From the NCBI GenBank assembly GCA_028703645.1, contig JAQVML010000049.1:1-7769 (forward strand): DNA of 7,769 nt, written 5' to 3'. Position numbers and translations under genes: made by a program. Positions within the stretch are counted from its first letter, which is position 1, and the number at the start of each line of letters is the position of its first letter. A model generated the notes under the pieces. That model ran no database searches and was not told where the DNA came from. It saw only the letters and a program-made list of their open reading frames with translations. The DNA is from Eubacteriales bacterium (lineage in GTDB: Bacteria; Bacillota; Clostridia; Christensenellales; CAG-138). This document shows positions 1 to 7,078 of the stretch, in pieces.

Positions 1-49
1 CGCTGAGAACATCGACAACCCGGACATCGCGCTCCTCGTTTACGATTGA
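1..49 (+). CDS. C-terminal tail of an unidentified plus-strand gene (partial)
   Basis: Reading from base 2, the frame is open for 15 codons and ends in TGA at 47-49, giving the tail AENIDNPDIALLVYD. The composition is protein-like (mixed acidic and hydrophobic residues, GC-rich third positions), and a strong terminator hairpin begins about 30 bases after the stop, as expected at the end of a gene. It would be convergent with the isomerase-like gene. The fragment is too short to assign a family, and a chance open frame cannot be excluded. Confidence 0.4.
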   Translation, partial: AENIDNPDIALLVYD

Positions 50-80
50 TTCTCCTGACTCCTTAAGAACATAGAACCAC

Positions 81-118
81 AAGTGAAAACGGAGGGCGTA
101 CCCCCTCCGTTTTCATTT
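81..118. terminator. Bidirectional rho-independent terminator
   Basis: The arms 81-96 and 103-118 pair over 16 positions with one G-U pair around a 6-base loop (97-102). The core is GAAAACGGAGGG (85-96) against CCCTCCGTTTTC (103-114). The GC-rich top and A/T-rich base give a U-rich 3' side in both directions, and on the plus strand another T run follows near 123-136. It sits between the plus-strand tail ending at 49 and the minus-strand isomerase-like gene ending at 212, so it probably ends both transcripts. Confidence 0.9.
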
Positions 119-211
119 GCCGTTTTTAAATTTTTGAACCAACCCGCTATCCAAAGCGATCCGCGTTGAGAAGACGATTCGGGACAATCACTGTCATAAA
201 TAAGGATGCGC

Positions 212-1567
212 TTACAGCAGATCGATCTCCAGCAGTTTGCAAAGGTCGCGCACCGCCTCGCGATGGTCTCCATAGCAAACGATTACATGCTGGCTTGAGA
301 CGCGCTCGGCAAATTGCTCCACCGTGCAGTCAAGCGGAAACACCTCGAGGCTTGGCAATTGCGGCGCGGGAGCTGCCCAACCGCATTCCTCCCATTGCGG
401 CGGCGTTTTCGCATCCGCAAGGTACATGTGCATACCATATCGACCATCCTGATAGACGAGCCGCAGACACGTCACCAAGCCGGTCTTGACGCGGGAAACG
501 TTGAGTAGGCTCTGCGAGAGCAAGCCAAACGCTGTCGGCAGTACGCGAGTCTCCCCCTCTGTTGCGCTCTTTGTGATGTAATCCGGCACACCGATGAGCA
601 TGCTCGTTTCGAAAAACTCATAGTATTCCAGATACGGCGCCGTTTGCCCCGTGAGCGCTTTTGCTATGAGTTGTGTCGCCGCTCCCATCGCGTCGTTTTC
701 CGGCACGGTCAAAACGTCATAATACGCTTCAAGCAGCATAAACACCATTGCGGGTGGAAACCCCAGCAGCTTTTTCATGCCGTCCACATCAATCAACGTC
801 ACCGCGTCATACCCACGCTCCTCAATCTTTTTGCCGATCGATAGCGCATACCGCGCGCCGGTTTCCAGAACGCGATCTTCACAGGTTTGTTCAAACACCC
901 AGTGTTCTTTTACATAGGATATCGTCTTTGCAACCGTTTCATCGTCCAGCGATGATGCAATCTGCGTCATCTCCAGCATTTCAAACGGCTCCACCTCTAT
1001 CCCGATTTGCCCGCGCATACTGTTTCCTTCAAACTGCGTGCCATAGAGCAGCATGTCGCGATAGCCCATGCTGCCGACACGCGCGCTGCGCAAGAACCGC
1101 GCGGCATAGGCTGCATCGGTAAACGCCTTGATCTTCTCAATCGGCTCCGGCTTGTCAATTACACTATAGACAAACTTAAACCGGTAGTGCATGGCAGCGA
1201 GCGCGGGCCGAATTGCGGTCGTGCCCGCCTGATCCGCCGTGGTGACAAGACGTTCTCCTTCGCGCCAGCCGCAGAGGCCCCAGAGCAGCACCGGCAGATG
1301 GCGAAAGTGATCCGCCACGCGGATGACCGTATGCGTCGGCACCCAGCCCGCGATGCTGAGAATCAGGCAGTCCAGCTCCTTTCCTTGAAGCATTGAAATG
1401 GCGCGATCCGCCGTTTCATATTTTGCGTCATCAATGACAACTCCGGCGTCGATCAATTGCGCCTGCTCCAACGCGCGCAGCGCATCCATCGCGCCGTCGT
1501 GCTTGATTACGAGCCGCTCGAAAGGCGTATTCACCTCACCAAAGCAAACGAATCCTATCTGTTTCAT
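212..1567 (-). CDS. L-fucose/L-arabinose isomerase-like protein
   Basis: A 451-residue cytoplasmic protein of the FucI/AraA-like fold. Recognisable segments are the N-terminal GFVCFGEVNTPFE (residues 5-17), LLWGLCGW (94-101) followed by LVTTADQAGTTAIR (107-120), and the C-terminal SQHVIVCYGDH (425-435). Known FucI enzymes bind Mn2+ through Glu, Asp and His. The likely equivalents here are E290 (in PENDAMGAA), an acidic residue in the YLEYYEFF segment (E314 or E317 instead of Asp), and H427. The His-Cys-Gly segment common in relatives appears replaced by IGVPDY (325-330). Aldose-ketose isomerase activity is therefore plausible but unproven, and the substrate is unknown. The start is supported by AAGGAG at 1578-1583, ten bases upstream. 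The gene is last in the sugar operon but separated from the permease by 352 bases, so it may have its own control. Confidence 0.85.
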   Translation of the reverse strand: MKQIGFVCFGEVNTPFERLVIKHDGAMDALRALEQAQLIDAGVVIDDAKYETADRAISMLQGKELDCLILSIAGWVPTHTVIRVADHFRHLPVLLWGLCGWREGERLVTTADQAGTTAIRPALAAMHYRFKFVYSVIDKPEPIEKIKAFTDAAYAARFLRSARVGSMGYRDMLLYGTQFEGNSMRGQIGIEVEPFEMLEMTQIASSLDDETVAKTISYVKEHWVFEQTCEDRVLETGARYALSIGKKIEERGYDAVTLIDVDGMKKLLGFPPAMVFMLLEAYYDVLTVPENDAMGAATQLIAKALTGQTAPYLEYYEFFETSMLIGVPDYITKSATEGETRVLPTAFGLLSQSLLNVSRVKTGLVTCLRLVYQDGRYGMHMYLADAKTPPQWEECGWAAPAPQLPSLEVFPLDCTVEQFAERVSSQHVIVCYGDHREAVRDLCKLLEIDLL

Positions 1568-1608
1568 CCAGTCTAAACTCCTTATTCATTGCCACTCTCG
1601 GCCGATGG

Positions 1609-1641
1609 TTTGGCATTGTTCCACCGAGACAATACCCCAAA
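1609..1641 (-). promoter_or_regulatory. Imperfect hairpin in the isomerase leader
   Basis: TTTGGCATTGT (1609-1619) is nearly complementary to ACAATACCCCAAA (1629-1641), with a small bulge and a 9-base loop. A competing short stem is possible between TCTCGG (1597-1602) and CCGAGA (1624-1629). The structure lies 42 to 74 bases upstream of the isomerase-like start codon and would be in its 5' leader. No known riboswitch class is recognisable. It could be a chance structure. Confidence 0.3.
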
Positions 1642-1766
1642 TATGCCATCTGCCGATCGAAATGCAGAACGATTGCGTTCCCAAGAGCGCACTTTCACCA
1701 GAGCACCCTCAAACGAGATTCGCGGGGTTGCTCCATTGGCGAATATTTCATCCTGCTCTGCTCAAA

Positions 1767-1872
1767 TTATCTTTATCAAAAGACGATCTTTTTTGTAAGT
1801 ACAATCTTTCTAAAAAGAGCGATCTCTTTCGCAAAAACGATCTTTTAATCTACCCGTTCTCTTTCGCGTTCA
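1767..1872. repeat. Degenerate 17-18 bp tandem repeat, about five to six units
   Basis: CGATCT or a one-base variant (CAATCT) recurs at 1784, 1802, 1820 and 1838, exactly 18 bases apart. Weaker units begin at 1767 and 1855, 17 bases from their neighbours. Each unit is roughly CGATCTTTT followed by an A-rich half, so several units form small stems such as AAAAGA-CGA-TCTTTT (1779-1793) and AAAGAG-CGAT-CTCTTT (near 1814-1829). The array sits entirely between permease and isomerase-like genes. Its function is unknown; weak termination, mRNA processing, or simple slippage are all possible. Confidence 0.75.
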
Positions 1873-1919
1873 ATCGAATAAAAACGTCTTTTCCAACAGG
1901 CTTCGTCGTTGCGCGTGTA

Positions 1920-3122
1920 TTAGCCGATCGCCTTTTTCCCGCGGCTGCGTACATCGAGTGCAACGGCCGCGATAAAGATGACGCCCTTGATGACGTATTG
2001 ATACGAAACGCCAACACCGATCAAGTTCAGCCCATTCGTGAGCGACATGATCACGAAAGCACCCACGACCGAATTGATTACGCTGCCGATACCACCGGTC
2101 GTAGAAACACCCGCGATATAACCGGACGCGATCGCATCGAGTTCAAACCCGTTTCCTGCCGTTGGCGTAGCGGAGCTGAGCCGCGCGGTGTAGAGAATGC
2201 CGCCGAGCGCCGCCATCACGCCCATGGACACAAATGTTCCGACAAGCACCTTCTTGACATTGACGCCGGAGAGCGAAGCTGCCTCCAGATTGCCGCCCAT
2301 GCCATACACATATCGGCCAATTCGTGTGCGATTCATCACAAAGCTATACGCGCCCGTGACCAGCACAACGATCAAAATGGTCCAGGAAAGTCCGTTATAC
2401 GCCGCCAACACATAGGTCAGCACGCCAATCAACGCGGCGAAGAACACGAGCTGCGCGATAAAGATCGGCAACGATACCGTTTCAAACTCATATTGCTTCA
2501 GCTCTTTGCGTTTACGAATTCGACTCGCAATCACGATCAGGATCGCGAGCGCGCCGATGATCAGCGTGAGTCCGTGCATGCCGCCAATTGTGACGACCGC
2601 CGGAAGAAATCCGTTGGACAGCGCGGTAAACGCCTCGTTGGTGACCGGAATCGTACCGGTAGACTCCGTGATCAGCGTCAGCAATCCGCGAAATGCAAAC
2701 TCGCAAGCCAGCGTCGTTACAAACGCGGGTACACCAAGCTTTCCAATGATCATTCCTTGCAGAAAGCCGATGGCGGCGCCAAAGAATAATACCAGCACAA
2801 TGACAAGCCAGATGGGCAAACCCACAAGCATCAGCCGCGCTGCGCAAGCGCCAAGAAAACCAGCCACATATCCTACGGATAAATCAATCTGGCAGATGAT
2901 GAGCACGAGCGTCATACCGACTGCCATCACCGCGATGTAGCCTGTTTGATTGATTAGGTTCGTGATGTTTCTCGCGGTTAAAAACGAACCCTTACTGATC
3001 AACTGAAAAACGATAAAAATCACCGCGAGCGCGATATACATGGCGTAGTTGCGCACGTTCTTCCTAAGAAGAGTCACAATCTCACGACCAAGGCCGTTGT
3101 TCTTTACACCCGTTTCATTCAT
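1920..3122 (-). CDS. mmsB: Multiple-sugar ABC transporter permease (MmsB/GguB-like)
   Basis: A 400-residue integral membrane protein that forms the channel of a ribose-type (CUT2) importer. It begins with a short polar N-terminus, then a first membrane helix near residues 26-43, followed by many hydrophobic helices. IDLSVG (79-84), GVPAFVTTLA (130-139) and GGNLEAASLSGVNV (276-289) are the segments typical of this permease family; the last is the cytoplasmic loop that contacts the ATPase. A polar loop around 200-215 and the roughly 400-residue length fit the GguB/MmsB branch, which is longer than RbsC. I chose ATG at 3120-3122 over an in-frame ATG at 3152 because it overlaps the end of the ATPase gene by 8 bases, which implies translational coupling, and has a purine-rich stretch just upstream. 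The pairing with ATPase and ChvE-like binding protein supports a monosaccharide substrate. Confidence 0.93.
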   Translation of the reverse strand: MNETGVKNNGLGREIVTLLRKNVRNYAMYIALAVIFIVFQLISKGSFLTARNITNLINQTGYIAVMAVGMTLVLIICQIDLSVGYVAGFLGACAARLMLVGLPIWLVIVLVLFFGAAIGFLQGMIIGKLGVPAFVTTLACEFAFRGLLTLITESTGTIPVTNEAFTALSNGFLPAVVTIGGMHGLTLIIGALAILIVIASRIRKRKELKQYEFETVSLPIFIAQLVFFAALIGVLTYVLAAYNGLSWTILIVVLVTGAYSFVMNRTRIGRYVYGMGGNLEAASLSGVNVKKVLVGTFVSMGVMAALGGILYTARLSSATPTAGNGFELDAIASGYIAGVSTTGGIGSVINSVVGAFVIMSLTNGLNLIGVGVSYQYVIKGVIFIAAVALDVRSRGKKAIG

Positions 3123-4662
3123 GGCTTCCCTTATCCTCCATATTCGTTGCAAGCCGCATGATGCTCTGCTCCGTTGCTTCCCCTGCCTGTAATTCGCCCG
3201 TAATCTTCCCTTCGCACATCACAAAGATTCGGTCGCTCATGCCAAGTATCTCCAGAAGTTCCGAAGAGATCATAATAATGGACATTCCCTGACGAACCAT
3301 CTCGTTCATCAGCGTATAAATCTCATACTTTGCTCCGACGTCAATCCCGCGCGTGGGCTCATCTAAAATCATCAGATTCGGATTTGCAAAGATCCATTTC
3401 GCCAAAACAACCTTCTGCTGGTTGCCGCCGGAGAGGTTCATGACCGTCTGTTGGATGGATGGCGTTTTGATGTTGATATCCTTGCGGAGTTTCTCCGTCT
3501 GAATAATCTCCTCGTTTTGATTGATGACATGATGCGAAACAAGAGATTTTAAGTTTGCAAATGTCGTGTTGAAGCGCACATCCTGAATCATGACAAGACC
3601 GTTGCGTTTTCGATCCTCCGTCGCGTATGCGACGCCCGCTTCAATCGCGTCGTTCGGGGTCTTAAAGCGCACCGGATTGCCGTTCATCAGGATCTGTCCG
3701 CTCGTGATTTGGTAACCCGGCGTATTGCCGAATATGCTTAAGGCAAACTCCGTTCGCCCCGCACCCATGAGGCCCGCAAGCCCCACAATCTCGCCCTTGC
3801 GAACCTCTAGATTGAGATCGTGTATGATTTCTCGGCCCAGCTTCGTGTCATAGACCGACCAATTCTTTACCTCAAAGCACACGTCGCCAATATCATGGCT
3901 CTCCCGCTTGGGATAGATATGATCCATCTCGCGGCCGACCATGTGCTTAATGATTTCTCCCTCGGTTATCTCTCGCTCGTCGGTATTGATGGAGCAGATT
4001 GTCGAACCGTCACGCAGAACCGTAACGGTATCCGCGATGGCGACAACCTCCATCAGGCGATGGGAGATCATAATGATCGTCACATCCTGCTCTTTCAGCT
4101 CACGCAGCAGTTGCAAGAGGTTCGCGCTGTCTTCCTCGTTTAAAGACGAGGTGGGCTCGTCCAATATCATCAGCTTTGCGTTTTTTGACAGCGCTTTTGC
4201 AATCTCGACAAGCTGCTGTTTTCCTACGCGCAGATCGCGAATCTTCGTTCTCGGGTTGATATCCAGCCGAACTTTGCTGAGATATTCCTTGGCTTGCACC
4301 ATGGTTTCATTCCAGTCGATGAGGCTATTCTTCATGCGCTCGTGCCCAAAGAAAATATTCTCAGCGACGGTCAGTTCAGGAATCAGCGCGAGTTCCTGAT
4401 TGATGATGGCGATTCCCTGATGCTCGCTGTCCTTGATCGAACGAAACTCCATGACGTTGCCGTTGTAGACGATATCGCCTTCATAGCTGCCATGTTTATA
4501 AATGCCGGATAGCACTTTCATGAGCGTGGATTTCCCCGCGCCATTCTCCCCGACCAGGCAGTGGATTTCCCCGCGACGAACGGAAAAATTTACGTTTTTT
4601 AATGCTTTAACGCCTGGAAAAGACTTCGAAATATTCCGCATTTCCAGAATGATGTCGCTCAC
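3115..4662 (-). CDS. mmsA: Sugar ABC transporter ATP-binding protein (MmsA/GguA-like)
   Basis: A 515-residue protein with two fused nucleotide-binding domains that powers sugar import at the inner face of the membrane. Domain 1 shows Walker A GENGAGKS (38-45), Q-loop Q89, a variant signature LRVGKQQ (144-150), Walker B LMILDEP (164-170) and H-loop H201. Domain 2 has a degenerate Walker A, GLMGAGRTE (297-305, Lys replaced by Arg), a canonical signature LSGGNQQ (410-416) and LMILDEP (430-436). This asymmetry is normal for CUT2 ATPases. The open frame extends to an ATG at 4728, but I prefer GTG at 4660-4662: it has GAGGTG five bases upstream (4668-4673) and places the protein start just before the conserved N-terminal strand (IILEMRNISKSFPGV). 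The extended version would also overlap the intercistronic hairpin. It overlaps the permease gene by 8 bases and follows the binding-protein gene by 90 bases. Confidence 0.95.
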   Translation of the reverse strand: MSDIILEMRNISKSFPGVKALKNVNFSVRRGEIHCLVGENGAGKSTLMKVLSGIYKHGSYEGDIVYNGNVMEFRSIKDSEHQGIAIINQELALIPELTVAENIFFGHERMKNSLIDWNETMVQAKEYLSKVRLDINPRTKIRDLRVGKQQLVEIAKALSKNAKLMILDEPTSSLNEEDSANLLQLLRELKEQDVTIIMISHRLMEVVAIADTVTVLRDGSTICSINTDEREITEGEIIKHMVGREMDHIYPKRESHDIGDVCFEVKNWSVYDTKLGREIIHDLNLEVRKGEIVGLAGLMGAGRTEFALSIFGNTPGYQITSGQILMNGNPVRFKTPNDAIEAGVAYATEDRKRNGLVMIQDVRFNTTFANLKSLVSHHVINQNEEIIQTEKLRKDINIKTPSIQQTVMNLSGGNQQKVVLAKWIFANPNLMILDEPTRGIDVGAKYEIYTLMNEMVRQGMSIIMISSELLEILGMSDRIFVMCEGKITGELQAGEATEQSIMRLATNMEDKGSHE

Positions 4663-4667
4663 AATAA

Positions 4668-4673
4668 CACCTC
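4668..4673 (-). promoter_or_regulatory. Ribosome binding site deciding the GTG start of the ATPase gene
   Basis: GAGGTG lies five bases upstream of the GTG at 4660-4662. The alternative upstream in-frame ATG codons (4728, 4719 and 4695) have no comparable site and would add an N-terminal extension unlike this family. Confidence 0.75.
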
Positions 4674-4702
4674 GTGTTCTTTCCAATACTCTCATGTTGA
4701 AA

Positions 4703-4732
4703 GAAGATGAGCGGCGCATACCGCTCATCTTC
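4703..4732 (-). terminator. Intercistronic stem-loop between binding-protein and ATPase genes
   Basis: GAAGATGAGCGG (4703-4714) and CCGCTCATCTTC (4721-4732) form a perfect 12-bp stem with a 6-base loop. It starts 20 bases after the binding-protein stop codon. On the transcript it is followed by only a short U-rich run, so it is probably a partial terminator or a 3'-end stabiliser. In known importer operons such structures keep the binding-protein mRNA more abundant than the downstream membrane genes. That role is inferred here. Confidence 0.85.
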
Positions 4733-4752
4733 CCTGCAGAATCAATCAGTAC

Positions 4753-5919
4753 TCAATTCCAGCCGGTGAACTTGGAGCCATCATACACACCCGTTTTGAA
4801 GAACACATCCGCGATGTTGTCAGCCGTTACGGTTACAACTTCCGCTTGCACGGTCGGAACGTCCATTGCTTCGTTATTATAAGTGGTATCTGTCACGAGC
4901 GCCTCGCCTGCGAGTACGGAATCCACAATCTTCTTCGTGCCTTTGACAAGCGCCTGGGAATCCTTGAAAACGGTCATCGACTGCTTGCCATCGATGATGT
5001 ACTGCACGGAGGCTTCTACGCCGTCGGCACCCGTGATAATCAGCTTGGTGACTTCGGGATCCGTACGGAATGCGTCCGAAAGCGCGCGGCAGCAGTCATC
5101 ATCCGCCGGACCAAGAACAAAGACCTCGCCTTTGGATTCGGGACCGACCGCGGTCAAGTGCGCTTCCGCAAGCCCCTTGCAAATCGCCATATTCCACTCC
5201 GAGTCAATGGTCTGCATGATGGAGATCATCTCGTCGCGCGTGAGGTCATTCTTGTCCTTATGCTCAATGGCTTTGCTGCAATTGCGAACAACGAATGTAC
5301 CGTCTGCAATATAAGGCTGCAATGATTTCCATGCGCCTTCAAAGAATAGCACGGAGTTGTTGTCCGTCAGCGCGCCGGAATACATATAGAGGTTGATTCC
5401 TTTGCGGCCCGCGGCCTGGGCAATCAGGTAATCCGCCTGCGCCTTGCCGACCGAGCGGCTGTCAAAGGTTACGTAATAATCGAGTTTGTCGGTGCCCATG
5501 ATCAGGCGGTCATAAGAAATGACAATCGCGCCATCGGCCTTTGCATCGCTCACCGCGGCGGCGGCTGCGGTCGCATCATAGGCACACAGCACGATGATCT
5601 TTGCGCCCTTGCTGAGCAATGTTTCAATGTTGGTCTTTTCGTTTGCGGAGTTGTTCTGGCTGAAGAGAATCTCATAGTTGTAGTTGCCGCCACCAAAGAT
5701 TTCTTCAAAATACTTTTGGTCGTTGAGCCAACGCGACTCTTCTTTTGTGGGAAGCACAATACCGATCAGCGCATCGCTTGCGAGGCCCTCAGCGGCGGCT
5801 TGTGCGCCCTTGGCAGCCTCCGTCGGGGTTCCTGCGTCGGGAGTGCCGGTCGGAGTCGCGCATCCGAATGCAGAGAGTGCAATGACAATTGTCAGGGCGA
5901 ATGCAATTAGTTTCTTCAT
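4753..5919 (-). CDS. chvE: Sugar-binding lipoprotein of ABC importer (ChvE-like)
   Basis: A 388-residue extracellular binding protein. Residues 1-19 form a lipoprotein signal (MKK, hydrophobic core, then AFG) ending at C20; the lipobox is slightly atypical, with Ala and Phe at -3 and -2. A low-complexity Ala/Thr/Pro/Gly linker follows (21-48). The mature domain is of the periplasmic-binding-protein type I (ribose/ChvE) fold: IGIVLPTKEESRW (52-64), the strand IIVLCAYDAT (108-117), SYDRLI (135-140), YYVTFDSRSVG (148-158), a hinge-side segment IITGADGVEA (294-303) and MTVFKD (315-320). YDRLI and TVFKD match ChvE-type multiple-monosaccharide binders closely. The start has GGAGGAG (5924-5930) four bases upstream. 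It is the first transporter gene, behind its own promoter. The sugar bound is not readable from sequence; arabinose, xylose, glucose, galactose or fucose are all possible. Confidence 0.93.
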   Translation of the reverse strand: MKKLIAFALTIVIALSAFGCATPTGTPDAGTPTEAAKGAQAAAEGLASDALIGIVLPTKEESRWLNDQKYFEEIFGGGNYNYEILFSQNNSANEKTNIETLLSKGAKIIVLCAYDATAAAAAVSDAKADGAIVISYDRLIMGTDKLDYYVTFDSRSVGKAQADYLIAQAAGRKGINLYMYSGALTDNNSVLFFEGAWKSLQPYIADGTFVVRNCSKAIEHKDKNDLTRDEMISIMQTIDSEWNMAICKGLAEAHLTAVGPESKGEVFVLGPADDDCCRALSDAFRTDPEVTKLIITGADGVEASVQYIIDGKQSMTVFKDSQALVKGTKKIVDSVLAGEALVTDTTYNNEAMDVPTVQAEVVTVTADNIADVFFKTGVYDGSKFTGWN

Positions 5920-5977
5920 TTTTCTCCTCCACTTTGTTCAAAATTACGGATGAATACATTCCAGAAGTGACGAGTGG

Positions 5978-6007
5978 ATTATCTCACACCTTTTCCGAGA
6001 ACGTCAA
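5978..6007 (-). promoter_or_regulatory. Sigma-70 type promoter of the sugar-transport operon
   Basis: TTGACG (-35, 6002-6007) and GATAAT (-10, 5978-5983) are separated by 18 bases on the minus strand. Each box matches the consensus at five of six positions. Transcription would start near 5971, leaving a leader of about 52 bases ending in the GGAGGAG ribosome binding site of the binding-protein gene. Operator-like palindromes lie directly upstream. Confidence 0.8.
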
Positions 6008-6016
6008 TAGAAATTA

Positions 6017-6031
6017 CGCAAATTATTTGCG
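6017..6031. promoter_or_regulatory. Operator-like palindrome upstream of the transport promoter
   Basis: CGCAAAT-T-ATTTGCG is a perfect 7+1+7 palindrome, ten bases upstream of the -35 box. A second palindrome, TTGCGCAA (6027-6034), overlaps its edge. GCAAA/TTTGC arms are common in LacI-family operators (for example PurR-type), and a LacI gene lies next door. The position upstream of -35 would suit activation, a looping repressor, or one half of a multi-site operator. Confidence 0.6.
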
Positions 6032-6041
6032 CAACTTTATG

Positions 6042-6071
6042 CAACATTGCAAATCATTTTGCATTATGTTG
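6042..6071. promoter_or_regulatory. Inverted repeat spanning the lacI stop codon
   Basis: CAACAT-TGCAAA (6042-6053) pairs with TTTGCA (6058-6063) and ATGTTG (6066-6071), with loop TCAT and a 2-base bulge. It covers the stop codon of the regulator gene. There is no U run after it on the minus strand, so it is a poor intrinsic terminator. The TGCAAA/TTTGCA core resembles the neighbouring operator-like site, so it may be a further regulator-binding site or may stabilise the lacI mRNA 3' end. Confidence 0.5.
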
Positions 6072-7053
6072 TCTTTCTAACGATCAATTTCGGCTGGAGT
6101 GAGATCTGTTGGAGAGCGCCGGCTCTGGACTGTACGCGTTTCATCAAAACATTGATTGCGATGGCGATCATATCTTCACAGGGGCTTGCAATCGTGGTGA
6201 TGCCGCCCTCTACATATGCGGATTCGGTGATGTTATCAAACCCCAGCACCGCGACATCCTGGGGAACCTTCAACCCGGCTTCCCGTATGGCGTGAATCGC
6301 ACCGATCGCCATTAAGTCATAGCTGGCAAAGACCGCGTCCGGGCGCGGGTCGAGCCCCAGCAGCTCTTTCATGCGAAGATAGCCGCCAAGCGCGCCGCGT
6401 TCCCGACCAACGGCGATATATTGCGGTTTCCAATTCGGCATGTTTTCCTGCATGACATCGCGAAATATGGAGTGCCTGTTCTCCGTCATGGCCTCGCCGA
6501 TAAACCCGATGCGTTTATATCCTTGATCGATCAGGTGCTGCACCCCCATCACAATTCCGCTCATCTCGCTCGTATGAATGCAGTCCACATCGATCATCTC
6601 GAAATATTTGGAGGTCACGAGCATGACGGCAAGGCCGCTTTTATGGATCATATCCATGATGTCCTTCGATATCTTCTCTTCGTCGTCCATGACGATTAAA
6701 AGGCACTTCACGCGGATGCTCTTCATCACCTTGATGGCGGAGTAGAGATTGCTGTGATCAAAGTTCGTGATCTGAATCATCGTGGAATACCCGCGCTGCG
6801 CGAACTTCTCCTGCGCAAGATGAACAATCTTTGCGTAGTATTCGGACCATACCTCGGCCACAATCACGCCCGCCATGTTCCATTCGGGAGAATACCTGCC
6901 GCCGATGCCCTTCAGGGTATATCCAATCTTCTCCGCTTCATTTCTGATACGAACCTGCATTTCTTCACTGATGGAGCTGCTGCCGTTCAACGCTCTTGAA
7001 ACCGTCGATACGTTCACATGCAAATTTTCCGCGATCTGTTTTAAAGTAGCCAT
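6064..7053 (-). CDS. LacI-family transcriptional regulator
   Basis: A 329-residue DNA-binding regulator. The N-terminal helix-turn-helix is MATLKQIAENL followed by recognition helix VNVSTVSRALNG (13-24); by alignment with PurR, base-reading positions are V15, S16 and R20. The rest is a periplasmic-binding-protein-like effector domain: AGVIVAEVWSEYY starts it (about 61-73), KRIGFIG is in the middle, PDAVFASYDLMAIGAI and DVAVLGFDNI follow, and LQPKLIVRKTT is the usual family end. The expected hinge-helix motif after the headpiece (as in AVARSL of PurR) is not visible; instead the linker reads LKGIGGRYSP. The start has GAGGGGGG (7061-7068) seven bases upstream. The gene stops 144 bases before the binding-protein gene, so it most likely senses the imported sugar or a derivative and controls this operon. 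Confidence 0.93.
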   Translation of the reverse strand: MATLKQIAENLHVNVSTVSRALNGSSSISEEMQVRIRNEAEKIGYTLKGIGGRYSPEWNMAGVIVAEVWSEYYAKIVHLAQEKFAQRGYSTMIQITNFDHSNLYSAIKVMKSIRVKCLLIVMDDEEKISKDIMDMIHKSGLAVMLVTSKYFEMIDVDCIHTSEMSGIVMGVQHLIDQGYKRIGFIGEAMTENRHSIFRDVMQENMPNWKPQYIAVGRERGALGGYLRMKELLGLDPRPDAVFASYDLMAIGAIHAIREAGLKVPQDVAVLGFDNITESAYVEGGITTIASPCEDMIAIAINVLMKRVQSRAGALQQISLQPKLIVRKTT

Positions 7054-7078
7054 TTATATGCCCCCCTCGTTGTTATAG

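Larger units (their letters stand above)
1568..1919. other. 352-base intergenic region with repeats and leader structure
   Basis: This lies between the permease stop and the isomerase-like start. From the permease side it holds an A/T-rich degenerate tandem repeat (about 1767-1872), then an ordinary stretch, an inverted repeat near 1609-1641, and the ribosome binding site of the isomerase-like gene. I could not find a convincing sigma-70 promoter for the downstream gene on the minus strand. The short open frames here have no ribosome binding site or protein-like composition. Confidence 0.7.

Noticed and set aside
1667..1680. Inverted repeat GAACG-ATTG-CGTTC
   Set aside because: Five-base arms only, not near a promoter, and no similarity to the other operator-like sites beyond chance.
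1767..1872. CRISPR-like array
   Set aside because: The period is only 17-18 bases and units are adjacent and degenerate, with no repeat-spacer structure and no cas genes.
1398..2789. A 463-codon plus-strand open frame opposite the permease gene
   Set aside because: It lies mainly antisense to the clearly conserved permease, has Arg/His/Asp-rich composition without domains, no ribosome binding site, and its start falls inside the isomerase-like gene. It is an overlap artefact of the permease codon pattern.
4663..4728. N-terminal extension of the ATPase from an upstream ATG
   Set aside because: The extension has no ribosome binding site, runs into the intercistronic hairpin, and is not typical of the family; the GTG at 4662 has a good ribosome binding site.
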